From an uncultured Lewinella sp. (GTDB lineage: Bacteria > Bacteroidota > Bacteroidia > Chitinophagales > Saprospiraceae), in the NCBI GenBank assembly GCA_913057725.1, contig CAJXOS010000031.1:1-51065 (forward strand): a DNA stretch of 51,065 nucleotides. The letters are read 5' to 3'. Positions 16,385 through 25,149 of this stretch are shown here, one piece after another (position 1 is the stretch's first letter; every line of letters begins with the position of its first letter). The notes below the pieces were generated by a model. The model had not been told where the DNA came from. It did no database searches and was given only the letters and a program-made list of their open reading frames with translations. A program made the position numbers and the translations under genes.

Positions 16385-16827
16385 AAAAGCAGGAGCTGGT
16401 GTAGCAGTCATGAGCATATGTGAATAGTTTGAGCATCGGCAAGCACCAAAGGGCATGCCATTGTGGGTCAGCCAACTAGTCAATACACAACTGGGGAATA
16501 GTTAGTTGAGCCCGGGTTAAAAGCTTTTCGCTTTTCGACATACACCGTTAAAAATCACCATATAGGGACCCAACGGTTTACCGAAAAGGAAATGTCCATT
16601 ATGTTACGAACCTGAAAATTAGCCGCGGAATTGAATCCTATTTGCCTATTTTCGCTTGACGCTTAGGCAATGCGGCAGTCTTTGGGACGAGTGAATGCGC
16701 GCTTACGTATGTTAAGACATACTGTTTTGCTTTTGGGAATTGTTTTGTATCTACGAGTTGATAATCTACGCCTATATGAACTTGATTTTTTAGACCGTAT
16801 TGTTTTGTTAACTTAAAATTTCCGGTT
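16385..16827. other. Long divergent intergenic region
   Basis: 443 nt between the YrdC-like gene and the first PKD surface protein, part of which could encode an N-terminal extension of the YrdC-like protein. I see no tRNA and no strong terminator. A 48-codon open frame lies at 16670-16816. Near the downstream gene, TATTGTTTTG (16798-16807) resembles a -7 box with two extra bases. Nothing else is recognisable. Confidence 0.5.
16670..16816 (+). CDS. Possible 48-residue small membrane peptide (uncertain)
   Basis: ATG at 16670 opens 48 codons to TAA at 16814-16816. The product begins with a basic stretch (MRQSLGRVNARLRMLRH), then a hydrophobic run (TVLLLGIVLYL) and a charged tail. It ends 11 nt before the TTG start of the PKD gene, in a different frame, so it could be a leader peptide or a chance frame. 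No homologue is recognised. The -7-like sequence TATTTG near 16640 could serve it. Weakly supported. Confidence 0.2.
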   Translation: MRQSLGRVNARLRMLRHTVLLLGIVLYLRVDNLRLYELDFLDRIVLLT

Positions 16828-19110
16828 TTGCGAGAAAACGATCACCCCGTACTGCGCTCTTGTATCTTAATCATCTTTCTTCTGGGCTTTGCAACAAGTT
16901 CTTATGCTGCTCACCTCATTGGTGGAGAAGTGACTTATCGTTGCCTTGGCTTCACGGATGGTGATCCCAATACAAATTCTCGTCGCTATGAATTCACGAT
17001 CAATGTATTTCGTGATTGTTTCGGCGGAGGCTCAGATTTCGATAGTCCTAACTTCATTATCAATATGCACGTTACCCTATACCAGGGGCAACAATTTTAT
17101 GGGACCTACCAGTTAGAGGCGCCTACAGTAGAGCGTATTGATATTGAGGAAAACATTAATAACCCTTGTATTGTGGTGCCTTCCAATATCTGTGTAGAGG
17201 AAGGGCGCTACGTTTTCGAACTGGATCTTCCAATAGTAGATGAGTCCTACAATTTGGTATACCAGCGCTGCTGCCGAAACAATACCATTACCAATATTCT
17301 GGACCCACAGAGTTCAGGCTCTACCTATACCATTGAGTTGACACCGGAGGCGCAGTCTTCTTGCAACAGCTCGCCTTCTTTTACGGGTTATCCACCAGCG
17401 GTATTGTGTGTTAATCAGCCATTTACCTACGACTTCTCGGCTGTTGATGAGGACGGAGATCAATTGGTGTACGAGTTCTGTAGCCCTTATTTGGGTGGTG
17501 GCAATCAAGGCGGTTCAGGGCCACCCAATGGTGTTGCTCCAGACCCAGACTTGCCTCCTCCATTTGATAATGTGATTTTCTTGGCGCCTACTTACACGGC
17601 GAATAACCCGCTGGGCACGGATGCCAATTTTACCCTCAATACGACAACTGGACTTATGACAGGCTCGCCGCAATTTACCGGTCAGTTTGTAGTCGGGGTT
17701 TGTGTGTCAGAGTTTCGAAATGGCGTGCTTTTAAGTACGGTTCGGCGCGATTTTCAGTTCAATGTGACTACTTGTGAAGTAACCGTCTTTGCGGAGTTAA
17801 ACAGTGATTCTGTAGGAATTGATGGTACCTATTTGGTAGGATCTTGCGGAGATACGCAAGTCGATATCATTAACCAGTCTGGCGTTAATGCCTTTATTGA
17901 TGGGTATCGTTGGGAATTCCCAAATGTAGGGGGGCAAGAAGTACTATCTGATTCAGAAGATTTCTCTTACGATTTTCCGGGTGTTGGTTCCTACGAAGGT
18001 ATAATGGTCGTTAATCCAGGTTCTCTGGATTGTACCGATACTGCCCAGGTTCGGGTAGATATTTTTCCTGGTTTAGAAAGTGATTTCACCTTTGCTTACG
18101 ATACCTGTGTGGCAGAGCCTGTGACTTTTACCAACCTTGGGACTACCCTTGGTGGGCAAGCCATTGTCAATAACTTTTGGCGTTACGGTGACGGTAATGC
18201 CGAGGATGCTCTCAATCCAGTATACGCTTATACCGAACCCGGAGCTTTTGATGTGGTATTAGAGATTGTTGATGAGAACGGGTGTACAGATATTAGCACG
18301 CAAGTGGTTAGCTACTTTCCGGTACCTGATCTCATTGTCATTGCGCCGAGTGAATTTCGGGGATGCGTGCCTGCTGATATCTTCTTCGATAACTTAAGTT
18401 TTCCAATCGATGATTCTTATGACTTTGATTGGGACTTTGGGGATGGTAGCTTTGGTACTGATCTAAGCCCTACGCATCTTTACGAAACGCCAGGATTATT
18501 CACCGTTTCATTGGCTATTACGAGCCCCATTGGATGTACAACCGATACCACATTTGAGGATTTGATCCTTATGGAGCCGGCACCAACTGCGGACTTTACG
18601 TTCTCACCGGAGTCTTTGACCAACTTCCAGCCAGAGGTTCAAATTACGGATGAATCCTTGGGGTCTTTCCGTTGGTTTTATGATTTTAATGGTGAGGCGA
18701 CCAGTGTGCAACAAAATCCGACTTATGCTCTTCGCGATACCGGTCAAGCTTACATCACCCAAGTAGTGACCCATCCTAGTGGCTGTGTCGACTCATTGAC
18801 ACAATTTATTGATGTAAAACCGGAAATTACTTTCTATTTTCCCAATGCCTTTTCACCAAATGGTGACGGAACAAACGATGTTTTCCGCCCAAAAGGCTTT
18901 ACCAGAGGGTTCAAACGTTACCGAATGCAGGTGTGGAATCGATGGGGCGAGCCGCTCTTTGATTCGATAGATCCGATTCAAGGTTGGAATGGACAGAAAG
19001 GTAATGCTGGGCAAGATCAGCCGCCTGGTATATATTTGTACGAGGCTGTGATGATTGGGCCACGAGGAGAAGAATTTAATTACAAAGGGTACATAACCCT
19101 GATAAGATAA
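16828..19110 (+). CDS. PKD-domain surface protein with gliding-type C-terminal domain (CHU_C)
   Basis: A 760-residue secreted protein. A signal peptide (SCILIIFLLGFATSSYA, cleavage near residue 27) is followed by a conserved N-terminal module starting HLIGGEVTYRCLG, with paired cysteines and VYQRCCRNNTI. This module is typical of Bacteroidota adhesin-like proteins. Two or more PKD-like domains (about 340-610) follow, with WRYGDGNAEDALNP and WDFGDGSFGTDLSP marks. The CHU_C domain (about 670-760) begins FYFPNAFSPNGDGTNDVF and includes WNRWGEPLFD and GIYLYEAVMIGP; it is a type IX secretion targeting domain. The only usable start is TTG 16828; an in-frame stop lies at 16783. A related gene follows 59 nt downstream. 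Confidence 0.88.
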   Translation: MRENDHPVLRSCILIIFLLGFATSSYAAHLIGGEVTYRCLGFTDGDPNTNSRRYEFTINVFRDCFGGGSDFDSPNFIINMHVTLYQGQQFYGTYQLEAPTVERIDIEENINNPCIVVPSNICVEEGRYVFELDLPIVDESYNLVYQRCCRNNTITNILDPQSSGSTYTIELTPEAQSSCNSSPSFTGYPPAVLCVNQPFTYDFSAVDEDGDQLVYEFCSPYLGGGNQGGSGPPNGVAPDPDLPPPFDNVIFLAPTYTANNPLGTDANFTLNTTTGLMTGSPQFTGQFVVGVCVSEFRNGVLLSTVRRDFQFNVTTCEVTVFAELNSDSVGIDGTYLVGSCGDTQVDIINQSGVNAFIDGYRWEFPNVGGQEVLSDSEDFSYDFPGVGSYEGIMVVNPGSLDCTDTAQVRVDIFPGLESDFTFAYDTCVAEPVTFTNLGTTLGGQAIVNNFWRYGDGNAEDALNPVYAYTEPGAFDVVLEIVDENGCTDISTQVVSYFPVPDLIVIAPSEFRGCVPADIFFDNLSFPIDDSYDFDWDFGDGSFGTDLSPTHLYETPGLFTVSLAITSPIGCTTDTTFEDLILMEPAPTADFTFSPESLTNFQPEVQITDESLGSFRWFYDFNGEATSVQQNPTYALRDTGQAYITQVVTHPSGCVDSLTQFIDVKPEITFYFPNAFSPNGDGTNDVFRPKGFTRGFKRYRMQVWNRWGEPLFDSIDPIQGWNGQKGNAGQDQPPGIYLYEAVMIGPRGEEFNYKGYITLIR

Positions 19111-19114
19111 ACGA

Positions 19115-19149
19115 AGAACTTGTCCTGAAAATGGTTTTAGACAAGTTCT
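19115..19149 (+). terminator. Hairpin between the two PKD genes
   Basis: AGAACTTGTC (19115-19124) and GACAAGTTCT (19140-19149) form a perfect 10-bp stem with a 15-nt loop, 4 nt after the first PKD gene's stop. No T-run follows. The right arm ends within the TAA stop (19149-19151) that closes the second gene's frame. Confidence 0.55.
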
Positions 19150-19169
19150 AAAGCGCAGAGCTGGACAAT

Positions 19170-21242
19170 GTGGCCGAGATTGGGATATACCGTTGCAGCA
19201 GCCCGGATGATTGCAATGGGCAGTTTCAGAATAACCCTTATGATCAAGTAAGTGTGCCTTTGGCAGAGATCAATCAGGTCGATGAACCGGATTATCCTTG
19301 TCTTATCCCTCCAAATGTTTGTGGAGAGGAAGGTATCTACCGCTTTACCTTGAATCTTCCCGTTTCCGATGAGAGCTATTTCGTATCGTATCAGCGCTGT
19401 TGTCGTAATGTGACAATCGCCAATATCCTTGCACCAGAAGACTCTGGAGCAACCTTCATGATTGAGCTTACACCATTGGCACAGCAGTTGTGCAATAGTA
19501 GTCCATCGTTTGAGACTTATCCACCGATGATCATTTGTAACGATGCACCGCTCGTATATGATCATTCCGCTACGGATGCAGATGGCGACCAGCTGGTCTA
19601 TGAGTTTTGTGCACCATTGTTGGGTGGTGGCCCACAGTTGGATCCTGCTTTCTACAATACCTGTATCGGAGCTAATCCTATTCCTGCTTGCCCACCGCCG
19701 TACGATAACGTGACCTTCCGTGCACCCACTTACACAGCTACGAGACCGATGGCAGGAGACCCAATCATTAGTATTGACCCAACTACCGGACTGATCACGG
19801 GAACGCCTGAGTTTCAAGGGCAATTCGTCGTTGGCGTTTGCGTGTCGGAATATCGAAATGGATTGCTGTTGAGTAGGGTATTTCGAGATTTCCAGTTCAA
19901 TGTGGCTAGTTGTGACCCCACAGTGGTAGCGGACATTGAAGAAGATGTGCAGATTAGTGATCAGGAATTCGTCGTTAACTCCTGTGGCGATTACACCATT
20001 GAATTCAATAACCAGAGTTTCCAACAGTCCTTTATCGATAATCATGAATGGACTTTTGAGGTCGGCAACGGCCAAACGGAGACCTACTCGGAATGGAGCC
20101 CTACGGTAACCTTTCCTGGAGTAGGCACTTATGAAGGGCAGCTGATTCTGAATGAGAATACGGATTGTGGAGATACCGCCAAGATCTTCGTCAATATCTA
20201 TCCATCTATTGAGGCTGATTTTTCCTTTGCTTACGATACCTGTGTGGCTGGTCCGGTAGCGTTCACCGACCTCTCCGTAACGGGCTCTTGTTGCCTGACA
20301 GACTGGTATTGGGAATTTGGTGATGGAAATGTGGGTACGACGCAGAACCCCAACCATAACTATGCTATTCCAGGAGATCTTCCTGTAACATTAACGGTCA
20401 GGGATACTAATCAATGTGTAAGTAGTCTCACTCAGGTTGTGTCCTATTATCCGGTGCCGGCGCTCATCGTGGTATCACCAAGTGCAGAGATTGCGTGTCA
20501 GCCGGCAGAGATTTTCTTTGACAACCTCTCATTTCCAATTGACAGTACTTACGATATCTTTTGGGATATGGGTGACGGGGGAAGCAGCATGGACATTAGC
20601 CCAACCTATGTGTATGAAAACCCTGGGGTGTTTACGGTCAGTGTAGACATAACCTCTCCTATAGGCTGTCAAACAGATACTACCTTTGATGACTTAATCA
20701 CTGTGTTGCCTTCTCCGATTGCAGGTTTCTCCTACGCTCCTGAGCAACCCAGTAATTTATTTCCAGAGGTGCAGTTTACGGACGAATCCCAAGGTGCTGT
20801 ACACTGGCGCTGGGACTTCAGCGCCCCGCCACCAAGCTTTATACCAAGCCCGACCTTTACTTTCCCGGATACAGGCTTGTATGTAGTGAGTCAAATTGTA
20901 ACGCATCCTAGTGGATGCATGGATACGATGTCGGTTATCATTGACGTAATTCCGGAGATCCGCTACTACTTACCTAACGCCTTTAGTCCGAATGGAGATG
21001 GGACAAATGATACTTTTCGCGGGAAAGGTTTCCTAACGGGAATATCTGACTTCCAATTTCGCATCTGGAATCGATGGGGTGAGCCGGTCTTCGAGACCGA
21101 TGATCCTTTGGAATCTTGGAATGGACAGAAGCACAATGTTGGGCAACCAGCGCCAAACGGCGTTTATCTGGTGGTGGTGACCTTCAAAGACCCTAGAGGG
21201 GAACCTGTGGAGATGAAAGGCTACGCCACTTTAATTCGATAA
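19170..21242 (+). pseudogene. 5'-truncated paralogue of the PKD/CHU_C surface protein
   Basis: A 690-codon frame aligns over most of its length with the preceding gene. Shared points include VSYQRCCRNVTIANIL, FQGQFVVGVCVSEYRNG, WEFGDGNVGTTQNP, FSPNGDGTNDTFRGKGF and WNRWGEPVFE. It lacks the signal peptide and the first roughly 75 residues of the conserved N-terminal module. In frame, TAA at 19149-19151 closes it only 18 nt before the GTG at 19170, and no ATG with a signal peptide is possible. As it stands the product cannot be exported. The likely event is a deletion that joined the end of the first gene to the interior of a second tandem copy; an assembly collapse between the two copies would look the same. 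Confidence 0.75.
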
Positions 21243-21259
21243 AAACAAATAATTGTTGT

Positions 21260-21289
21260 TTGTTATTTACCAAAAAGCATTACCTTTGC
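21260..21289 (+). promoter_or_regulatory. Promoter of rplS
   Basis: TTTG (21260-21263), 18 nt, TACCTTTG (21282-21289): a full match to the Bacteroidota -33/-7 consensus and the best promoter in the window. Expected start near 21296, giving a short leader before ATG 21312. Confidence 0.8.
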
Positions 21290-21311
21290 ACGGCTAAAAA
21301 ACAGGACAACA

Positions 21312-21662
21312 ATGGACGCCATTAAATTTGTACACGAACAGTTGACTCCTAAGGGAGATCTTCCAGCATTCCGCGCTGGTGACAACATCATCGTGAGCTA
21401 TAAAATCGTGGAGGGTGACAAGGAGCGTATCCAGGACTTCCGCGGAGATGTAATTCAAGTTAAAGGAGAAGGTGCTACGCGTACTTTCACTGTTCGCAAA
21501 ATGTCGAACGGTGTAGGAGTTGAGCGTATTTTCCCAATCTCTTCACCAAATATCGTAGGCATCAAGGTAACTAAGCACGGTAAAGTGCGTCGTTCTCGCT
21601 TGTACTACCTACGTGATCGTGTAGGTAAGAAAGCTCGTATCAAGGAGCGTCGTCGTCTGTAA
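21312..21662 (+). CDS. rplS: 50S ribosomal protein L19
   Basis: A 116-residue ribosomal protein of the large subunit, located at the interface with the 30S subunit. The family pattern is clear: [20 protein letters not shown], then [34 protein letters not shown] and the basic tail [19 protein letters not shown]. Length is normal. Here it is a single gene with its own strong promoter (21260-21289) and a 15-bp terminator (21692-21727), unlike the rpsP-rimM-trmD-rplS operon found in many bacteria. Confidence 0.98.
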   Translation: MDAIKFVHEQLTPKGDLPAFRAGDNIIVSYKIVEGDKERIQDFRGDVIQVKGEGATRTFTVRKMSNGVGVERIFPISSPNIVGIKVTKHGKVRRSRLYYLRDRVGKKARIKERRRL

Positions 21663-21691
21663 GACGAACCTGCTTACGCAATCATTTAGCA

Positions 21692-21727
21692 ATCCCGAAT
21701 ACTGATGTTGTTCAGTGTTCGGGATTA
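21692..21727 (+). terminator. Strong rho-independent-type terminator of rplS
   Basis: AATCCCGAATACTGA (21692-21706), loop TGTTGT, TCAGTGTTCGGGATT (21713-21727): a 15-bp stem with one T-G wobble, 29 nt after the rplS stop. It is followed by ACTTGTTTGTGG, only moderately T-rich. Confidence 0.8.
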
Positions 21728-21918
21728 CTTGTTTGTGGCCTTTTCTATTGCTTTGTGATCTGCCAATTTATTTTCCTTTTCTACGAATACGCAGCGAGGA
21801 TACTATTTCTTTTCCCTTGTCCGTTTAGTTACTACCCGAGCACAAAATGGGTGGTGCCGATCGAAGATGTTTGTGTTATTTTTTGATAAATGACCAAACA
21901 CGGGACCAAGCCAGTGTC

Positions 21919-22007
21919 GGGATGACAAGTGTTGTTTTGTTGAAGAAAGGCTTCGTGGTGCCAGATCAACACTTGATGTTTTCCTACCCCAGTGTGACAT
22001 TCATCCC
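21919..22007. repeat. Nested inverted repeats in a 450-nt intergenic region
   Basis: CAAGTGTTG (21926-21934) pairs perfectly with CAACACTTG (21967-21975). The flanking GGGATGA (21919-21925) pairs with TCATCCC (22001-22007). Together they could fold an 89-nt two-layer structure. The region from 21728 to 22033 has no gene that I can support, so a structured RNA or a binding site is possible. Confidence 0.35.
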
Positions 22008-22033
22008 TGAAATTGCTTAAATTTCACAAATAA

Positions 22034-22049
22034 TTGTGTCTACCTTTTG
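22034..22049 (+). promoter_or_regulatory. Possible promoter of the coiled-coil gene
   Basis: TACCTTTTG at 22041-22049 is a -7 box with one extra T. A TTG at 22034-22036 is too close to be its -33. It supports a start at ATG 22113 and not the upstream frame opening at 22065. Confidence 0.35.
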
Positions 22050-22112
22050 CTGTAGACCGGTTACTTGTTTTGTTTTCGATCCAGCCTGGCCGCTTCAAAA
22101 ACCACCATTTCT

Positions 22113-25100
22113 ATGAGATTGTCCGTTGCCCTTATTTTGATTTTTTCTACTCTTTTCGTTTCCCCAAGCCTGCAGGCGCAAGGATGTGATCAGCACATCT
22201 CTGACGACCGCATCATTGGAGGCACTCACATCCTACGTTCCGTACAGACTACGCTGGTTGTTCGTGGTAATTATTCCTATGCTATCGTTCTAGTTTCGGA
22301 CGATAAAGGTATTACCGCAAAGATGGAATCCAGTGGAGGTATTGAATTCAATATGGATGACGAGGTGATCTTTATGGATGCCAACCAGGTTCGTCGTAGT
22401 TATCGCTTCGTTGGAATGGGAGAAATGGAACGCCAGGGCGGAATTCCGGTACAAAGTAATGTCTTACAGCTGGATATGACGGCATTGCAATGGTTCTCGG
22501 ACAACAATATCACTACGATATATCTGAAAAACAATATTAGCAACGAGATGCGGAAGTTTACACTGACTGCTAATCGTTTGCAGGCTTTTAATAGCATGGC
22601 TCGCTGCTTTTATCAAGTTTTGGATCCTAACAAGGTGGTAGACAAGGGTGAGGCTGGCCTACTGATTCCTTCAGCTAACCCTGGAGCACGTACCAGTTCA
22701 GCAGCATCTTCCACAAACACGCCTTCTTCCGGGCAAGCTGCCGCTGCCGCTCCTACCTCTGATGATGAATTGGTAGATCTTCGCCGGCAACTGACGGAAA
22801 CCAAGGACCGGCTGAGAGCAGAAATCGAAAATGAACGCCGCAAGGCTGATCAGATAAAGAGTAACCTTCAGGAAGAAGTAGCTGCTGCACGCGAACAAGC
22901 AGCACAGCAAAAGCAGCAATACGCCGATGAAGTGTTAGCTGCCCGCCAACAAGCCCAAGAGGCGATTAAGGAAGCTCAGACTTCTTCGGCAGAAGCGGTA
23001 CAAGCTGCACGCCAGCGAGCTGATAATGAAATGGGGGAGATTAACGAGAGTGTAGTTGAAGCGCGTACTCGTGCGCAGGAGGCTATACAAAATGCTCAGG
23101 TAGAGTCAGCGGCGGAAGTAAAGGCCGCTCGGGATAAAGCTGCCGAGGAGTTAGAACAGGTAAGAGGAAGATTAGAAGAAGCTAAGACGGCTTACGCCGA
23201 TGAGGTGGCTGGAGCGCGTGAAACATCCAATGCAGAATTGGAGCGTATTCGCCAGGAAACAGCAGATGCCATAACCCGTGCACGCGAACAAGCCAATCAA
23301 GAACGTACACGCACGGCGGAAGAGGTGGTAGAATCAAAAGAGACTGCTGCAGAACAGATCCTACGCGTTCAAGAAGAAACCGCTCAGGCAGTTGCTACTG
23401 CTCGTGAACGTGGGGTGCAAGAGAAGGAAGCGGTAGCTTTTGATGTGGCGGAATCAAGGCGTAAAGCGGCAGAACAAAAAGCGCTGGTAGAACAACAGAA
23501 CGCAGCGGAAATTGCTGAGTTGCGTGAGAACCTAGCTAAAGAAAAAGAAGCAGCGACGGTAGCCATTGCGGAAGCAAGAGAGCGTGCTGCCGCAGAAGTA
23601 GAGCAAATCCGTACGCAGGTAGAAGATGAGCGTAGCCGTGCTGCCAATGAGGTAAGCGCTACGCAAGAAGCTTCTGCGGAGGCGATTGCTGCGAGTCGTC
23701 AGGCCGTGGAAGACGAGCAGGCAGAATCTGCGGCGAAGGTACAGGCGGCTCGGGAAAGAGCTAGTCAGTCCATCGCCGATATCAATGCGGAAGAAGCTGC
23801 AAAGGTGACCGAAGCACGTGATCGTTCGGCCAAGGAAAAAGAGACCATTGCTGCAGAAGTAGAAGCTGCTCGTACCAGAGCGCGCGAAGAGATTGAGCGT
23901 ATTCAGCAAGAGACACAAGAAGAATTGGCTGCCTCTCGGGCTCGCCAAGAAGAAATTCAACAAGCAGCGGCTGCCGATGTTGAAGCAGCTAGACAACGTG
24001 CGGAACAGGAAATTGCGGCTGCTCGTGACGCAGCAGAGAATCAAGTGACGGAAACCCAATCTCAAGCACAGGCTGCTAAGGATCGCTATGCGGAAGAGGT
24101 TTCCCAAGCTCAGGAGCAGGCAGCAAACCGTAAACAGGAGATTGCTGATCAGGCTGCGGCTGCTATTGCAGAAGCCAAAAGCAAAGAAGAGGAAATGCTG
24201 AATGCCTCCGCTACAGAGATCCAGGAAGCACGTGAACGTTCGGCTAAAGAACTGACAGCTGAACGCGAACGGGTAGCTCAAGAGATCGCTGCTGCTCGTC
24301 AGCAGGAAGCCAAGGTACAGGAAGAAACGGCAACTGAAATCGCAGAGGCACGTCGAGCGGCGGCCGAACAAATTGCTACCATTCGCCAGCAGGAAGCAGA
24401 AAAGGTTAAGGATGCTAGCGAACAAGCGGCTACCGAACGCCAAAATCTGGCGAACAACCTAGCGGCCGAAAGAGAGCGGGTAGCAGCTGAAAAAGCACAG
24501 CTACAGCAAAATCTGGCCAATGAAGTTAAGCAGGCTCGGGAGAATGCAGCCCAAGAGAAAGAGCGTTTGGCGCTAGACGTTCTGGAGTCTCGTCAAGCTT
24601 CTACCGATAAGCTACAAGAAATTAGAGAGGATGAAGCCGAAGCTATTGCTACGGCACAACGTGAATCTGCAGAAAGAGTACAACAGGCCCGTGATCAAGC
24701 AGAGGAGCAGGAAAAAGCCTCTGCGGATCGTATCGCCAAAGCACGTGAACGTGCGGAACTGGAAATGCAAACCTTGCGCGATCGTGTCCGGGAGGAACTA
24801 GAAAAATCTAATGCAGAAAGCGCGGAAAAGAAAGCAACCTATGCTGCCGAAGCGGAAGCCGAGCGTAAGCGCCTGCAAGAGGAAGTAGCTGCCGTAAGGC
24901 AAGAGACTTCAGAGACAATCTATGAGGCTCGTCGCCAGGCTACGGAGCAAATCACTAAGGTTAAGATAACGCAGCTGCAATCGCTGCTGAGCGTGCCAAC
25001 GCTGAGACGGCAAAGGAACGAATCCGTCAGCAGGTCAGCGCAGAGGAAGAGCGCCTGCGCACCCTACAACAGCGTGTTCGCGAAGCTGAAGCTCGTTTGC

Positions 25101-25141
25101 GAGAGCTAGAGAAACAAAATGACGACGGTAATGGCAATTAA
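22113..25141 (+). CDS. Large secreted Ala/Glu-rich coiled-coil protein, frameshifted near its 3' end
   Basis: A secreted or periplasmic protein with a signal peptide (MRLSVALILIFSTLF to LQAQ). A small globular domain (about residues 24-200) contains four cysteines. A very long, unbroken coiled coil of Ala, Glu, Arg, Gln and Lys follows, with repeated EARERAAEE-like units. The frame ends at 25109 after 50 residues of non-coiled sequence. The -1 frame from about 24965 continues the coiled coil perfectly (AIAAERANAETAKERIRQ, then VREAEARLRELEKQNDDG) and ends at TAA 25139-25141. One G appears to be missing after AAG at 24963-24965. No slippery heptamer is present, so this is a mutation or sequencing error. 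The coordinates given cover the restored gene. Function unknown; it may span the envelope as a rod or filament. Confidence 0.75.
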
Positions 25142-25149
25142 TGTGCGCT

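Noticed and set aside
16484..16827. tRNA or other stable RNA gene in the long gap before the first PKD gene
   Set aside because: No cloverleaf, T-loop sequence or conserved RNA motif could be found on either strand.
19137..20357. 406-codon open frame on the minus strand opposite the second PKD gene
   Set aside because: It lies wholly antisense to a frame with clear PKD and CHU_C motifs; its product has no recognisable domain and looks like a shadow.
23532..24443. 303-codon minus-strand frame rich in Leu, Phe, Ser and Cys inside the coiled-coil gene
   Set aside because: The antisense of Ala/Glu/Arg-rich repeats produces long frames by composition alone; the plus-strand coiled coil is convincing.
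24955..24975. Programmed -1 ribosomal frameshift in the coiled-coil gene
   Set aside because: No X-XXY-YYZ slippery heptamer is present at the shift; a one-base deletion explains the data more simply.
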